A stretch of 64,000 nucleotides of DNA from Leifsonia tongyongensis (GCF_010686705.1 NZ_JAAGWY010000003.1:372001-436000); one strand, 5' to 3'. Counted from the first letter of the stretch, positions 24,867 to 34,105 are shown. Notes: generated by a model not told the origin, from the sequence alone. A program made the numbers and translations.

Positions 24867-25262
24867 TTAAGTCAGCCAGCAGCTTGAAATCAAACCGGTG
24901 TTGCTCAACTGGGTCGTCCTGATGGTCTCAGTATGACTCGTCACGCGCTGCGAAGAGCCCGGGTAGGACACGATTTTCCAGCCGACGATGGCGAACGATT
25001 CGTCGAGGGCCTGCACGGCGCAGGTCACCGGCGTGCCGGGCGCGGTGTTGATCGAGAACGTCACGCTGACGCTATGGGCGTTGACGATGGTGTGGGCGGT
25101 GTCGGTCGCCTCGAGGTCTCCTGACGAACCGTCCAGCCCGGCCCAGAGCACCCAGGCGGTGAAGACGGCCACGAAGGCGAGGGCGATGCCGATGATCCAC
25201 CAGCGGTCACGCCGTGCGCGATTGCGTGTGCGACCGTACCGTTCGGCAAGCTGCCCGGTCAC
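24867..25262 (-). CDS. DUF4307 membrane protein
   Basis: A 131-residue actinobacterial DUF4307 protein: short basic head (ERYGRTRNRARRDRWW), one TM helix (residues 22-43) and an extracytoplasmic beta-domain with two cysteines (VTCAVQAL, ISSCWLT) that could form a disulfide. Function unknown. GTG 25262 is the start. The gene is divergent from the membrane gene at 25442 and upstream of greA on the same strand. Confidence 0.85.
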   Translation of the reverse strand: MTGQLAERYGRTRNRARRDRWWIIGIALAFVAVFTAWVLWAGLDGSSGDLEATDTAHTIVNAHSVSVTFSINTAPGTPVTCAVQALDESFAIVGWKIVSYPGSSQRVTSHTETIRTTQLSNTGLISSCWLT

Positions 25263-25361
25263 AGCCCCGCTACTCCCTGCACTGAAACTCCCGTGAAAAT
25301 GGTGCGCCGTTCCGAACGGTTAGGCTTGATCTCAAGACTAGGAGAGATTCCTGAGAACCTC

Positions 25362-25380
25362 GGCCGCTCCCGAAGCGGCC
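25362..25380 (+). other. Perfect hairpin in the 5' leader of the 25442 gene
   Basis: GGCCGCT (25362-25368) and AGCGGCC (25374-25380) form a perfect 7-bp stem with a 5-nt loop, 21 nt before the 14-residue ORF. It is not followed by a T-run, so it is more likely a leader structure than a terminator. Confidence 0.4.
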
Positions 25381-25400
25381 CGCGAGAATTGAAGACGGAA

Positions 25401-25445
25401 ATGCCTGAGAACGACCCGTTCGCCGGAATCGAGAACGACGCGTGA
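25401..25445 (+). CDS. 14-codon ORF coupled to the next gene
   Basis: ATG 25401 opens a 14-residue frame (MPENDPFAGIENDA) whose TGA overlaps the GTG of the downstream membrane gene (GTGA 25442-25445). The strict overlap is the classical arrangement for translational coupling. A GGAA before the ATG is a weak ribosome site. It may be a leader peptide or the true start region of a small protein; the size prevents certainty. Confidence 0.4.
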   Translation: MPENDPFAGIENDA

Positions 25446-25795
25446 CCGCGCACGCGTTGCTGCAGTCGATCATCGCGAGCCCCATCCGAGCGGCCGCCAC
25501 TCCGACCCCGTCACCATCGCCCGCTCCCGACTTCAACCCCGACACGGTCACGCCGGGCCTGGTCGGATTCGCCATCACCTTCCTGATCGCGGTGGCCGTC
25601 GTGCTGCTCATCCTCGACATGGTGCGCCGCATCCGCCGCGTCCGTTACCGCGACGAGATCCGGCAGCTCCTCGACAATGAGCAGCTGCGCGAGCTCGACG
25701 ACGACGTGGATCCGAAGCCGGGCACCGAGAGGCCGGGCACCGAGAAGCCGGGCACCGAGAGGCCGGGCACCGACGAGCCGGGAGACCCCCGCTAG
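25442..25795 (+). CDS. Single-TM protein with PGTE repeat tail
   Basis: A 117-residue protein. A short head with a TPTPSPSPAP stretch precedes one TM helix (about residues 38-60). A basic, then acidic cytosolic region (RRIRRVRYRDEIRQLLDNEQ) follows, and it ends in four near-identical PGTE(R/K) pentapeptides. The tail derives from a 15-bp tandem DNA repeat. The TM/cytosolic part looks conserved in type, but no family is recognised. Its stop overlaps that of the convergent TrhA gene. Confidence 0.7.
   Translation: MTAHALLQSIIASPIRAAATPTPSPSPAPDFNPDTVTPGLVGFAITFLIAVAVVLLILDMVRRIRRVRYRDEIRQLLDNEQLRELDDDVDPKPGTERPGTEKPGTERPGTDEPGDPR
25731..25790 (+). repeat. Four 15-bp tandem repeats inside a coding region
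   Basis: Units GGCACCGAGAGGCCG, with one or two changes, start at 25731, 25746, 25761 and 25776. The 15-bp period keeps frame and encodes PGTE(R/K) repeats, so length could vary between strains by slippage. Confidence 0.85.
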
Positions 25796-26598
25796 CCGAC
25801 GTTGTAGACCGGGTGGAGCGCGATGATCAGCGTCGCCGTCCAGTGGCAGAGGAACGCCAGCACGGTCAGCGTGTGGAAGATCTCGTGGAAGCCGAATACC
25901 CCGGGCCACGGGTTGGGCTTCTTCAGCCCGTAGATGATCGCGCCCGCGGTGTAGAGCAGGCCGCCGACGAGCACCAGCACCATCATCGGCACACTGGCGT
26001 CCAGCAGGTCGACGATGTACATGATCGCCGCCCAGCCGAGAGCAAGGTAGATGGGCACGTACAGCCAGCGCGGGGCGGTGATCCAGAACACCCTGAAGCC
26101 GATTCCGATCAGGGCGCCTGCCCACACCAGCGTAAGCAGCAGGATGCCCTTCGACGGCGGGAGGGCCAGGATGGCGAGCGGGGTGTACGTCCCTGCGATC
26201 AGCAGGAAGATGTTCGCGTGGTCGATGCGCTTCAGGATGACCTTGGTGCGCGGTCTCCAGTTGAAGCGGTGGTAGAGCGCCGAGTTGCCGAACAGGAGCA
26301 TCGACGTGAGCATGAAGACAGCGGAAGCCCATTTCGCCGGCGCCCCGTGTGCCAGGACGATGAGGACGATTCCGGCCGCGATGGCGACAGGGAACGTGGC
26401 CGCGTGGATCCAGCCGCGCCAGGTCGGCTTGATGTCGGCGACGTTCGCCGCTGACGCATCGAGGAACGGGATGTTCGGAAGATCCGGGCCGCGCTCCTCG
26501 TCCGCTTTGACCGCGGCATCCGCCGGGCCCAGCTCTGAGGCGGGCTCCTGAAGGAGCTCGGCGACATCCTCTGCTTCGTGGGTCTTGCGGGGGTTCAT
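25792..26598 (-). CDS. Hemolysin III / TrhA-family (PAQR-like) membrane protein
   Basis: A 268-residue protein with a 70-residue acidic cytosolic extension, then seven TM helices of the HlyIII/PAQR type. Conserved metal-site positions are present: SALYHRFNW, RIDHANIFLLIAGTYTP and HEIFHTLTVLAF with its histidines. Family members influence membrane lipid homeostasis; haemolytic activity is not implied. AGAGTA (26605-26610, giving TACTCT on the minus strand) lies 6 nt before the ATG. Divergent from uppS. Confidence 0.9.
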   Translation of the reverse strand: MNPRKTHEAEDVAELLQEPASELGPADAAVKADEERGPDLPNIPFLDASAANVADIKPTWRGWIHAATFPVAIAAGIVLIVLAHGAPAKWASAVFMLTSMLLFGNSALYHRFNWRPRTKVILKRIDHANIFLLIAGTYTPLAILALPPSKGILLLTLVWAGALIGIGFRVFWITAPRWLYVPIYLALGWAAIMYIVDLLDASVPMMVLVLVGGLLYTAGAIIYGLKKPNPWPGVFGFHEIFHTLTVLAFLCHWTATLIIALHPVYNVG

Positions 26599-26604
26599 TC
26601 TGCA

Positions 26605-26610
26605 AGAGTA
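26605..26610 (-). promoter_or_regulatory. -10 element TACTCT, leaderless start
   Basis: TACTCT on the minus strand, 6 nt from the ATG at 26598. Confidence 0.45.
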
Positions 26611-26661
26611 CGGGACCCGCGGTCGCACGATCCTGTGAGTTGGCGGAGCCCGCGCTCGCGG

Positions 26662-26667
26662 TAACGT
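26662..26667 (+). promoter_or_regulatory. -10 element TAACGT, leaderless start
   Basis: TAACGT ends 6 nt before GTG 26674. It lies back to back with the TrhA promoter, 52 bp apart. Confidence 0.45.
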
Positions 26668-26673
26668 ACAGGT

Positions 26674-27459
26674 GTGACAAAGCAGCGGACGGGACTGGGG
26701 CGAGGGCTCCTGTACGGCCTCTACCAGAACCGGCTGCGCAGAGGGCTCACCAAAGACGTCGTCCCCGGTCACGTCGCGATGATCATCGACGGCAACCGGC
26801 GCTGGGCGCGCCAGGCCGGGCATGAGACCGTCTCGCACGGTCATCGAGCGGGCGCGGCGAAGATGCGCGAGTTCCTCGAATGGTGCGACGACCTCGGGGT
26901 ATCGGTGGTGACCCTCTACCTCCTCTCGTCCGACAACCTGACGAACCGTGACGGAGAGGAGCTCTCCGACCTGATCGAGATCATCGCCGGCCTCGCAGAA
27001 GACCTCTCGCACTACCGGAACTGGCGGGTCCAGCACGTCGGTTCCACGACCGGACTGCCCGAGTCGCTGGTGGCAGCCCTTGTCGCCGCAGAGAAACGCA
27101 CGGCCGCCAACACGGGGCTGCACATCAACCTCGCCGTCGGCTACGGAGGCCGCAAAGAGATCACGGATGCGATGCGCAGCATCGTCGCAGCACACCACGC
27201 CGACGGCGGCAGCCTCGAAACCCTCGCCGACCTGCTCACGCCGGACCTCATCGGTGAGCACCTCTACACCGGCGGCCAGCCCGACCCCGACCTGGTCATC
27301 CGCACCTCGGGTGAGCAGCGGCTCAGCGACTTCATGCTCTGGCAAAGCGCGCACAGCGAGTTCTACTTCGTCGAGGCGCTCGGCCCCGACCTGCGCGAGG
27401 TCGACTTCCTCCGTGCCGTGCGCGACTACTCTCGGCGTCAGCGACGATATGGCGGCTGA
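26674..27459 (+). CDS. uppS: cis-Isoprenyl diphosphate synthase (UppS family)
   Basis: A 261-residue cis-prenyltransferase. The catalytic Asp is in VAMIIDGNRRWAR, and the C-terminal block LVIRTSGEQRLSDFMLWQSAHSE contains the conserved RTSGE-R. It chains isopentenyl units, for undecaprenyl/decaprenyl carrier lipid or for a short (Z)-farnesyl product. Actinobacteria often have both enzymes, and this sequence alone does not settle the chain length. A leaderless GTG start is likely. Confidence 0.92.
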   Translation: MTKQRTGLGRGLLYGLYQNRLRRGLTKDVVPGHVAMIIDGNRRWARQAGHETVSHGHRAGAAKMREFLEWCDDLGVSVVTLYLLSSDNLTNRDGEELSDLIEIIAGLAEDLSHYRNWRVQHVGSTTGLPESLVAALVAAEKRTAANTGLHINLAVGYGGRKEITDAMRSIVAAHHADGGSLETLADLLTPDLIGEHLYTGGQPDPDLVIRTSGEQRLSDFMLWQSAHSEFYFVEALGPDLREVDFLRAVRDYSRRQRRYGG

Positions 27460-27518
27460 CCGGCCCGAATGAGCATCCCTCGCGCGCCCGGGCTGTCAGA
27501 ATGAGCGCGGAGGAAACG

Positions 27519-28634
27519 ATGACCACTGTGGAAGAGTTCGCCGCGGGATTCCGCGAAGAGCCCGGCTACCTGGACTACGGCCGGGTCGGGCCGTTGTCCG
27601 CGTCCGTTCTCGCAGAAGCCACCGGGCAGAACGAGATCCTCGCCAAGGCGCGGTTCGGGAGTGTCGAAGGGATGCGCCGGGAGGACCAGCGTGTGCGCGA
27701 CGCCGTCGCGACACTGACCGGGTTCGCCTCCGATCAGGTGGTGTTCCAACCGAACACGAGCACGGGCCTCATGCACGCGATGTTCGGGATGACCGGAGAC
27801 GTGCTGCTCTCGGCCGGTGAGTTCCCCAGCCTCACGTTCGCAGCGGTCCGCGCGTCGCAGGCCCTCCACGTGGTCACCCCGACCTGGCTGGAGACCGACC
27901 ACGGCCGGGTGACACCCGGGCAGATCAAGGAGCAGCTCACCCCGGGCATCGCGGCCGTAGCTGTCAGCCTCGTCGACTCACGCACCGGCTACCTGACCGA
28001 CATCGACGGGATCCGCCAGGTCATCGGCGATCGGCTGCTCATCCTGGACGCGATCCAGGGCTTCGGCGTGGTCGACGCACCGTACGAGGTCGCCGACGTC
28101 GTCGTCGCCGGCGGCCAGAAGTGGGTGCGCGCCGGCTGGGGCACCGGCTTCCTGGCGCTCAGCGAGCGCGCGCTCGACCACCTCACCCCGGTGTTCAGCG
28201 GCTTCACGGGCATCGACGTGGACGAGTCGTGGGACACCGTGGTCGACCCGAGCCACGCGGCGAAAGCGTTCAGCGTGAGCAACCCCGACCTCATCGCGCA
28301 GGCCCGCTTCTCGGCCGGGCTCGAAGAGATCGCCGCCGTCGGGGTACCGGCGATCAATGCCGCCATCGCCGACCGCGTCGAAAGCGTGCTCGACATCGCC
28401 GACGAGTTCGCGATACCGGTCGGATCGTCGAGGAGCTCCGACGAGCGAGCCGGGATCGTGGTCCTCGAACCGCAGCCGGAGCAGCTGACCGTGCTTGCGG
28501 CATCCCTGTTCAACCACGGCGTTACTGCGACGGGCCGCGGGCAGAGCATCCGCCTCAGCATCCACGCCGGGACCGGCGAAGAGACGCTGGACATGCTCCG
28601 CGCCGCCTTCACCTCCTACGCGAGTGCCTACTAG
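27519..28634 (+). CDS. Class V aminotransferase (PLP)
   Basis: About 371 residues of fold-type I PLP enzyme. [13 protein letters not shown] provides the Asp that binds the pyridine N, and [18 protein letters not shown] the Schiff-base lysine. [14 protein letters not shown] forms the phosphate cup. It resembles isopenicillin-epimerase/CsdA-like members rather than IscS: no active-site cysteine loop is visible. GGAGGA at 27510-27515 selects ATG 27519 over 27501. Substrate unknown. Confidence 0.88.
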   Translation: MTTVEEFAAGFREEPGYLDYGRVGPLSASVLAEATGQNEILAKARFGSVEGMRREDQRVRDAVATLTGFASDQVVFQPNTSTGLMHAMFGMTGDVLLSAGEFPSLTFAAVRASQALHVVTPTWLETDHGRVTPGQIKEQLTPGIAAVAVSLVDSRTGYLTDIDGIRQVIGDRLLILDAIQGFGVVDAPYEVADVVVAGGQKWVRAGWGTGFLALSERALDHLTPVFSGFTGIDVDESWDTVVDPSHAAKAFSVSNPDLIAQARFSAGLEEIAAVGVPAINAAIADRVESVLDIADEFAIPVGSSRSSDERAGIVVLEPQPEQLTVLAASLFNHGVTATGRGQSIRLSIHAGTGEETLDMLRAAFTSYASAY

Positions 28635-28852
28635 CAGGACGTTGTCGAGACCCTCAACTGGGGTCAGGATTCACCTCCCCGTTACCTGAACATTTGGCGT
28701 GTCACACCCGGCGTTTCCCGCCGCGGACGTACCGTCGGATTACCGGGCATGGCGCCCGGTCGAGACGGCCACGTAAGTTCGTTTCGCGACAGAACCGGCC
28801 GACTCGCCAACTGAATCCGATCGCACTCGCTGCGGCCGGGGTGGGAGTGGTT
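28635..28852 (+). other. Intergenic leader upstream of phoH with a hairpin
   Basis: A 218-bp gap. ACCGGGC (28742-28748) and GCCCGGT (28754-28760) form a perfect 7-bp hairpin about 90 nt before the phoH start. A 25-codon GTG frame (28699-28776) exists without a ribosome site. No clear antitoxin-sized gene is present. Confidence 0.4.
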
Positions 28853-30235
28853 GTGGCCGAACTAGAAACCCGACAGCCAGCTGGAAACCAGGAGAACGGA
28901 ACCGAACGGCGGGACTCGCAGGAGACAACTGAACAGATCGAACAGACCGAGCGTACCTATGTCCTGGATACCTCGGTCTTGTTGTCTGACCCGAAGGCGA
29001 TCTTCCGGTTCGCCGAACACGCCGTCGTCATCCCGGTCGTGGTGATCAGTGAGCTGGAGGGTAAGCGCAACGATCCGGAGATCGGGTACTTCGCCCGGCA
29101 GGCGCTGCGCAACCTCGACGAGCTGCGCATCAAGCACGAGCGTCTCGACTTCCCGATCCCGGTCGGCGACGGCGGCTCCCTCCGTGTCGAGCTGAACCAT
29201 TCCAACATGTCCGTGCTGCCCAGCGGGCTTCAGATGGGAGACAACGACTCCCGCATCCTGGCGGTCGCCCAGAACCTCGCGAACGACGGACTGGCCGTGA
29301 CGGTCGTCTCCAAAGACCTGCCGCTGCGCGTGAAAGCCGCGTCCATCGGTCTGGCCGCCGAGGAGTACCGTGCCGAACTGGCCGTGGACTCCGGATGGAC
29401 GGGGCTGGCCGAGATCACCCTCGGCTCGGATGCGATGGCCGACCTCTACGACCAGGAGACCGCTCGCTCGCCGCTCGTCGCCGAGCTCCCGGTCAACACG
29501 GGGCTGATCATCCACTCCGACCGCGGCTCCGCTCTTGGCCGCGTGACGGGAGAGCGCACCTTCAAACTGGTGCGCGGCGACCGCGATGTCTTCGGCCTGC
29601 ACGGCCGGTCGGCGGAGCAGCGGCTCGCCATCGACATGCTGCTCGACCCGGAGATCGGGATCCTGTCACTGGGAGGTCGAGCCGGAACGGGGAAGTCCGC
29701 GCTCGCGCTCTGCGCAGGCCTGGAAGCGGTGCTCGAGCGCAACCAGCACAAGAAGATCATGGTGTTCAGGCCGCTCTACGCAGTCGGCGGGCAGGAACTC
29801 GGCTACCTGCCCGGAGACCAGGGCGAGAAGATGAACCCCTGGGGGCAAGCGGTGTTCGACACGCTGGGCGCCCTGGTCTCACAGAACGTTCTCGACGAAG
29901 TGCTCGACCGGGGGATCCTCGAGGTCCTGCCGCTCACGCACATCCGGGGTCGTTCGCTGCACGACGCGTTCGTGATCGTCGACGAGGCGCAGTCCCTGGA
30001 GCGCAATGTGCTCCTGACGGTGCTGAGCCGCGTCGGTCAGAACTCGCGTGTCGTGCTGACCCACGATGTCGCTCAGCGCGACAACCTCCGTGTCGGCCGG
30101 CACGACGGTGTCGCCTCCGTCATTGAAACGCTCAAAGGCCACCCGCTGTTCGGTCACATCACGCTGACCCGGTCGGAGCGTTCGGCCATTGCGGCACTGG
30201 TGACCGAGATGCTGGAAGGAAACGAACTGGCCTGA
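28853..30235 (+). CDS. PIN-PhoH fusion ATPase/RNase (PhoH2 type)
   Basis: A 460-residue protein. The N-terminal PIN ribonuclease domain (about residues 40-165) starts [19 protein letters not shown] and includes the acidic [11 protein letters not shown]. The C-terminal PhoH P-loop domain has [13 protein letters not shown] (K281) and Walker [12 protein letters not shown]. In mycobacteria, PhoH2 of this architecture is an ATP-dependent RNA-unwinding RNase paired with a small antitoxin; none is evident here. GTG 28853 is chosen for the GGGAG just upstream. Other in-frame GTGs lie at 28841 and 28847. Confidence 0.93.
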   Translation: MAELETRQPAGNQENGTERRDSQETTEQIEQTERTYVLDTSVLLSDPKAIFRFAEHAVVIPVVVISELEGKRNDPEIGYFARQALRNLDELRIKHERLDFPIPVGDGGSLRVELNHSNMSVLPSGLQMGDNDSRILAVAQNLANDGLAVTVVSKDLPLRVKAASIGLAAEEYRAELAVDSGWTGLAEITLGSDAMADLYDQETARSPLVAELPVNTGLIIHSDRGSALGRVTGERTFKLVRGDRDVFGLHGRSAEQRLAIDMLLDPEIGILSLGGRAGTGKSALALCAGLEAVLERNQHKKIMVFRPLYAVGGQELGYLPGDQGEKMNPWGQAVFDTLGALVSQNVLDEVLDRGILEVLPLTHIRGRSLHDAFVIVDEAQSLERNVLLTVLSRVGQNSRVVLTHDVAQRDNLRVGRHDGVASVIETLKGHPLFGHITLTRSERSAIAALVTEMLEGNELA

Positions 30236-30250
30236 TCCCGCCGCTCGGGG

Positions 30251-30286
30251 CGACCGCCCTCGTTCCTCCGGGAGCGGGGGCGGTCG
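30251..30286 (+). terminator. GC-rich hairpin after phoH
   Basis: CGACCGCCC (30251-30259) pairs with GGGCGGTCG (30278-30286), 16 bp after the phoH stop. The stem is strong but no U-tract follows. Confidence 0.5.
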
Positions 30287-30333
30287 GCTGCGCGGCCTGT
30301 GGATGGTTTCGGCGGCCGGCGCCGCTCCGGGTC

Positions 30334-30339
30334 TAGCGT
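30334..30339 (+). promoter_or_regulatory. -10 element TAGCGT, leaderless start
   Basis: TAGCGT ends 6 nt before ATG 30346 of the prepilin peptidase gene. Confidence 0.5.
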
Positions 30340-30345
30340 TTCAGG

Positions 30346-30981
30346 ATGCGCGTGGATCGATCGATCAGAGCACCGGATGCGGTGGCCCGGGTCGCGCTCG
30401 CAGCGTGCCTGATCGTGGTCGGGCTGCGCGCCGCCGACGGGCAGGTCTCCGCCGCCGTGCCGCTCCTGTACCTCGCGGTCGTGACCGGCGAGCTGTGCCG
30501 CATCGATCTCGCAGAGTTCCGGCTGCCCAACGCGCTGGTCGTTCCGGGGCTGGGGTTCGCCGCCGCGGGGCTGTCGTGGGGCGCGTTCGCCGGCGCGTTC
30601 GCCGGCGCGGACACGACCGGTGCAGCCACGACGGGTTTAGTAGCGACCGGTGCAGCCACGACCGGTGCCGCGACCGGTGCAGCCATGGCGGTCGCTGCGC
30701 TGTGCGGGGGAGCGGGCTATGCGGCGGTGCTGCTCATTCCCGCGCTTGCAGGCGAAGCGGGAATGGGCGATGTGAAGCTTGCCGCGCTGCTCGGACTCGT
30801 TCTCGGCGCGCTCGGTCCATGGCAGCTGGTGCTCGGCCCGGTCTCGGCATTCGTCGCTGCCGGCGTCGTGGCCCTCGTCACCGGGATGTTCGGTGGCACG
30901 CGGGCCGGTGATCGGATCGCCTTCGGACCGTTCATGCTGGGCGGGTTCTGGGCGGCTGTCGCCCTGTCGCCCGCTGCCTGA
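30346..30981 (+). CDS. A24-type prepilin peptidase
   Basis: A 211-residue membrane aspartic peptidase. The two catalytic Asp motifs are CRIDLAEFRLPN (D54) and GMGDVKLAALLG (D142). Its small size without an N-methyltransferase domain fits TadV/CpaA or the C-terminal half of PilD. The loop between the two motifs is enlarged by Ala/Thr/Gly repeats from a DNA minisatellite (30614-30685). No pilin or secretion genes lie nearby, so it probably serves a distant Tad/Flp locus. Confidence 0.88.
   Translation: MRVDRSIRAPDAVARVALAACLIVVGLRAADGQVSAAVPLLYLAVVTGELCRIDLAEFRLPNALVVPGLGFAAAGLSWGAFAGAFAGADTTGAATTGLVATGAATTGAATGAAMAVAALCGGAGYAAVLLIPALAGEAGMGDVKLAALLGLVLGALGPWQLVLGPVSAFVAAGVVALVTGMFGGTRAGDRIAFGPFMLGGFWAAVALSPAA
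30614..30685 (+). repeat. Three-copy minisatellite within the prepilin peptidase gene
   Basis: The 15-mer CGACCGGTGCAGCCA occurs at 30614, 30644 and 30671 (27-30 bp apart, both in frame), with partial copies between. It encodes a TGAAT-like repeat in the loop preceding the second catalytic Asp. Confidence 0.8.
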
Positions 30982-31014
30982 CCGCGGCGCGCGGCGCACG
31001 TCGGGTGTGCGGTG

Positions 31015-31060
31015 GTTCGGTACGTCTGCCGCGGCTCGAGCGGGGGCAGACGTACCGAAC
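31015..31060. terminator. 16-bp perfect inverted repeat between convergent genes
   Basis: GTTCGGTACGTCTGCC (31015-31030) and GGCAGACGTACCGAAC (31045-31060) are perfect complements around a 14-nt loop. The element lies between the prepilin peptidase and fumC, both of which end toward it. No T-run, so a bidirectional terminator or a dispersed palindrome are both possible. Confidence 0.6.
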
Positions 31061-31086
31061 ATGCGCAGGCGCTCGGCCCGAGAGGA

Positions 31087-32493
31087 CTAGCCCGGGTGGG
31101 TCATGCTCAGCACGTCGAGTGCGGTGTCGAGCTGCTCCAGGGTGACCTCGCCGCGTTCGACGAAGCCGAGGTCGATGACGGCTTCACGGATCGTGATGCC
31201 CTTCGCGACCGCGTGCTTGGCGACCTTGGCGGCGGCTTCGTAGCCGATCACCCGATTCAGCGGGGTGACGATGGACGGCGACGACTCGGCGAAGGCGCGG
31301 GCGCGGTCGACGTTGGCCTCGAGCCCGATGATCGTCTTGTCCGCGAGAACACGCGCTCCCTGTGAGAGCAGACGAATCGACTCGAGGAGTGCGGTGCCCA
31401 TCACGGGGATGGCCACGTTGAGTTCGAAGCTGCCCGACGCACCGCTCCAGGCGATGGTGGCGTCGTTGCCGACGACGCGCGCACAGACCATGAGCACGGC
31501 TTCCGGGATGACCGGGTTGACCTTGCCGGGCATGATGGACGAGCCGGGCTGCAGGTCGGGGATGCTGAGCTCGCCGAGCCCGGTGTTCGGGCCGGACCCC
31601 ATCCAGCGGAGGTCGTTGCAGATCTTCGTGAGGCTGACCGCGATGGTGCGCAGCGCGCCCGACGCCTCGACGAGCGCGTCACGGTTCGCCTGCGCCTCGA
31701 AGTGGTTGCGCGCCTCGGTGATCGGAAGCTCGGTCTCCTGCGTGAGAAGTTCGATCACCAGCTGGGGGAAACCGATCGGCGTGTTGATCCCGGTGCCCAC
31801 GGCGGTGCCACCGAGCGGAACCTCCGCGACCCGGTGCAGTGCGGCCTGGATGCGCTCGATGCCGAGGCGGATCTGCGCCGCGTAGCCGCCGAACTCCTGG
31901 CCGAGCGTGACGGGGGTCGCATCCATCAGGTGGGTGCGGCCCGACTTCACGACCGTCGCCCAGAGTGCGGCCTTCTCCTCGAGCGCGACGGCGAGGTGGT
32001 CGAGCGCCGGAATGAGGTCGTCGATGAGCGCGCCCGTCACGGCGACGTGCACCGACGTCGGGAAGACGTCGTTCGACGACTGCGAGGCGTTGACGTGGTC
32101 GTTGGGGTGAACCGGGCTGCCCAGCCGCCGGGTGGCGAGCGTGGCGAGCACCTCGTTCATGTTCATGTTCGACGACGTGCCGCTGCCGGTCTGATAGACA
32201 TCGATCGGGAACTCGCGATCGTGCACTCCGGTGACCACTTCGTCAGCGGATGCGGCGATCGCGTCGGCGATCGACTGGTCGAGAACGCCGAGGCGGGCGT
32301 TGGCCAGCGCAGCCGACTTCTTGATGCGGGCGAGCGCAGCGATCTGCGCGGACTCGAGCACGGACCCGGAGATCGGGAAGTTCTCGACTGCGCGCTGCGT
32401 CTGGGCGCCGTAGAGGGCGTCGGCCGGAACGCGGACCTCGCCCATCGTGTCGTGTTCGATGCGGTACTCGGCATGAGCCGGGGTGTCCACCAC
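31087..32493 (-). CDS. fumC: Fumarate hydratase class II
   Basis: A 468-residue class II fumarase of the TCA cycle. The superfamily signature [11 protein letters not shown] is present, as are the active-site regions [23 protein letters not shown] and [20 protein letters not shown] 32493 is preceded by AAAGGA at a proper distance; a second GTG follows at once. It lies 75 bp after the carbonic anhydrase gene on the same strand and may be read from the xseB transcript as well as its own promoter. Confidence 0.96.
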   Translation of the reverse strand: MVDTPAHAEYRIEHDTMGEVRVPADALYGAQTQRAVENFPISGSVLESAQIAALARIKKSAALANARLGVLDQSIADAIAASADEVVTGVHDREFPIDVYQTGSGTSSNMNMNEVLATLATRRLGSPVHPNDHVNASQSSNDVFPTSVHVAVTGALIDDLIPALDHLAVALEEKAALWATVVKSGRTHLMDATPVTLGQEFGGYAAQIRLGIERIQAALHRVAEVPLGGTAVGTGINTPIGFPQLVIELLTQETELPITEARNHFEAQANRDALVEASGALRTIAVSLTKICNDLRWMGSGPNTGLGELSIPDLQPGSSIMPGKVNPVIPEAVLMVCARVVGNDATIAWSGASGSFELNVAIPVMGTALLESIRLLSQGARVLADKTIIGLEANVDRARAFAESSPSIVTPLNRVIGYEAAAKVAKHAVAKGITIREAVIDLGFVERGEVTLEQLDTALDVLSMTHPG

Positions 32494-32567
32494 GGTGTGT
32501 TTTCCTTTCTGGGGCGCTGCGCGCTGTGCGGGTTGCACGCGCGTCACGCGTTTGAGCCGGCCGGTCC

Positions 32568-33206
32568 TCAGACCAGTCCGACGACGATGTCGGGAACGGC
32601 CCGACCTTCCTGGAGGCGGTAGTTGGCACCAACGATAGCCAACCTTCCCTCCGCGACGGCAGAGCTGATCAGCTCGGAGCTCCGCAGGAGATCGGCGACC
32701 GTGTCGCGCAGATGCTCCCGGCCCACCTCGCTCGCGTCGACGTCTGCTATCTCGATCGGGTGCTCGGGCGAGGCGTGCGTGATCCGCCGGACGGCGGGAA
32801 CGATCGGTGCGATGAGGTTGGCGATGTGCGGCGGCAACGGTTGGGCATCCGGTGCCTGCGACTCGATCGCCGCGCGCACGGCGCCGCACTCGTCGTGCCC
32901 GAGTACGAGTATGAGTGGCACGCGCAGCACTTCGACCGCGTACTCGAGGGAGCCGAGCACCGACTCCGACATGACCTGCCCGGCGTTGCGGACGACGAAG
33001 GCGTCACCGAGCCCCAGGTCGAAGATGATCTCGGCCGCGAGGCGCGAGTCGCTGCATCCGAAGATGGCGGCCAGCGGGGACTGCGAGGCAGCGAGCGTCT
33101 CGCGACGCTCGACATCCTGGCGCGGATGCTGGGGCTCGCCGGCGACGAAACGCTCGTTTCCGCGCAGCATCGCCTCCCACACCCGCGAGGGTCTCGGGGG
33201 CGTCAT
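32568..33206 (-). CDS. Beta-class carbonic anhydrase
   Basis: A 212-residue zinc enzyme interconverting CO2 and bicarbonate. Zinc ligands are C51 in [11 protein letters not shown]104 and C107 in GHDECGAV; D53 and R55 form the conserved dyad. ATG 33206 overlaps the DUF4245 stop (ATGA), showing translational coupling. Supplying bicarbonate for carboxylation next to a TCA enzyme is a plausible role. Confidence 0.95.
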   Translation of the reverse strand: MTPPRPSRVWEAMLRGNERFVAGEPQHPRQDVERRETLAASQSPLAAIFGCSDSRLAAEIIFDLGLGDAFVVRNAGQVMSESVLGSLEYAVEVLRVPLILVLGHDECGAVRAAIESQAPDAQPLPPHIANLIAPIVPAVRRITHASPEHPIEIADVDASEVGREHLRDTVADLLRSSELISSAVAEGRLAIVGANYRLQEGRAVPDIVVGLV

Positions 33207-33859
33207 TTCCCCGCTCCCAGCGTGCCGAGCTGATCGCACAGTGCGTTGGTCACGGTATCGAACTCCTGGTTCTGGGCGGTGCCGAAGACGACGACGGTGC
33301 TTGAGCCCGCCTTGGTCGCGAGGGCGTAGTCGACGTTGCCGTTGTCCTGACCCGAGTTGCGGTTGTCATAGACATCCCACCGCAGCCCGCAGGCGGTCTT
33401 CGTCGACGAGACGAGCGAGCGGTCGACCTGGGTCGCGAGCCAGCTGTCGTTGGCCTTGAAGCCCTGCATGATGCCGATGTATTCCTTCGACGGCGTGATG
33501 AGGCCGATGTACCAGGCGTCGACGCCGTCGGGAGTCTTCGTGCGCAGTTCGGCGGCGTTCGACTTCCAGCCGCTGGGCAGTGCCGGTGTCAGCAGCGCAT
33601 CCGGTTCGGCACCCTGCGCCTGCCCGGCGATGCTCGCGTAGTCGACGGCGGGAGCGCCGGCGGGCTGGCCACGCGGAACGAAGAGCACGATGAGTGCCAC
33701 GACGGCCACCGTCGCGATCAGCGAGAAGACGAGGTTGTTCACCGTCTGCCGGTTGCGGTGGTTGCGTGAATTCTCGGCCTTGCGCTCAGCCGTTTCTTCG
33801 GGTGTTTCCGGCCGCCCGAGTTCTGCCACGACTGCGGGGGGCCGTTTCGACGGACTCAT
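33203..33859 (-). CDS. DUF4245 membrane-anchored protein
   Basis: A 218-residue actinobacterial DUF4245 protein. A polar cytosolic head (about 40 residues), one TM helix (residues 43-61, [19 protein letters not shown]) and an extracytoplasmic domain with conserved YIG, two cysteines (TACGLRW, NALCDQL) and WKSNAAELR. Function unknown. Its ATG overlaps the xseB stop, and its stop overlaps the carbonic anhydrase start, so the three are one translation unit. Confidence 0.9.
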   Translation of the reverse strand: MSPSKRPPAVVAELGRPETPEETAERKAENSRNHRNRQTVNNLVFSLIATVAVVALIVLFVPRGQPAGAPAVDYASIAGQAQGAEPDALLTPALPSGWKSNAAELRTKTPDGVDAWYIGLITPSKEYIGIMQGFKANDSWLATQVDRSLVSSTKTACGLRWDVYDNRNSGQDNGNVDYALATKAGSSTVVVFGTAQNQEFDTVTNALCDQLGTLGAGK

Positions 33860-34098
33860 TCGTCGTCAACGACTCCCGTCGTGGTCGGGACGGCACCGGC
33901 GCGAGCGGCGTCGAGCCGCGCCTTCGCACCGATGAGCCACTCTTCGCAGCGCCGGGCGAGCGCCTCGCCGCGCTCCCAGAGCGCGATCGAATCCTCGAGT
34001 GAGGTCGAGCCCTGTTCGAGTTCGGAGACGACGCGGACCAGTTCGTCGCGAGCCTCTTCGTAACTGAGAGCCTCGACTCCGGTGGTGGATTGCGCCAT
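33856..34098 (-). CDS. xseB: Exodeoxyribonuclease VII small subunit
   Basis: An 80-residue XseB with the family core [38 protein letters not shown] spread over residues 12-48 (the [18 protein letters not shown] block is diagnostic). It binds XseA to form exonuclease VII. Unusually, xseA is not adjacent: a 2.4-kb protease gene on the other strand intervenes. xseB has its own TAGACT promoter 7 nt before the ATG. Confidence 0.95.
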   Translation of the reverse strand: MAQSTTGVEALSYEEARDELVRVVSELEQGSTSLEDSIALWERGEALARRCEEWLIGAKARLDAARAGAVPTTTGVVDDE

Positions 34099-34105
34099 GC
34101 CACCC

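Noticed and set aside
28699-28776. 25-codon GTG frame upstream of phoH as an antitoxin gene
   Set aside because: No ribosome site, Pro-rich composition without helical content, and a hairpin within it; too weak to annotate.
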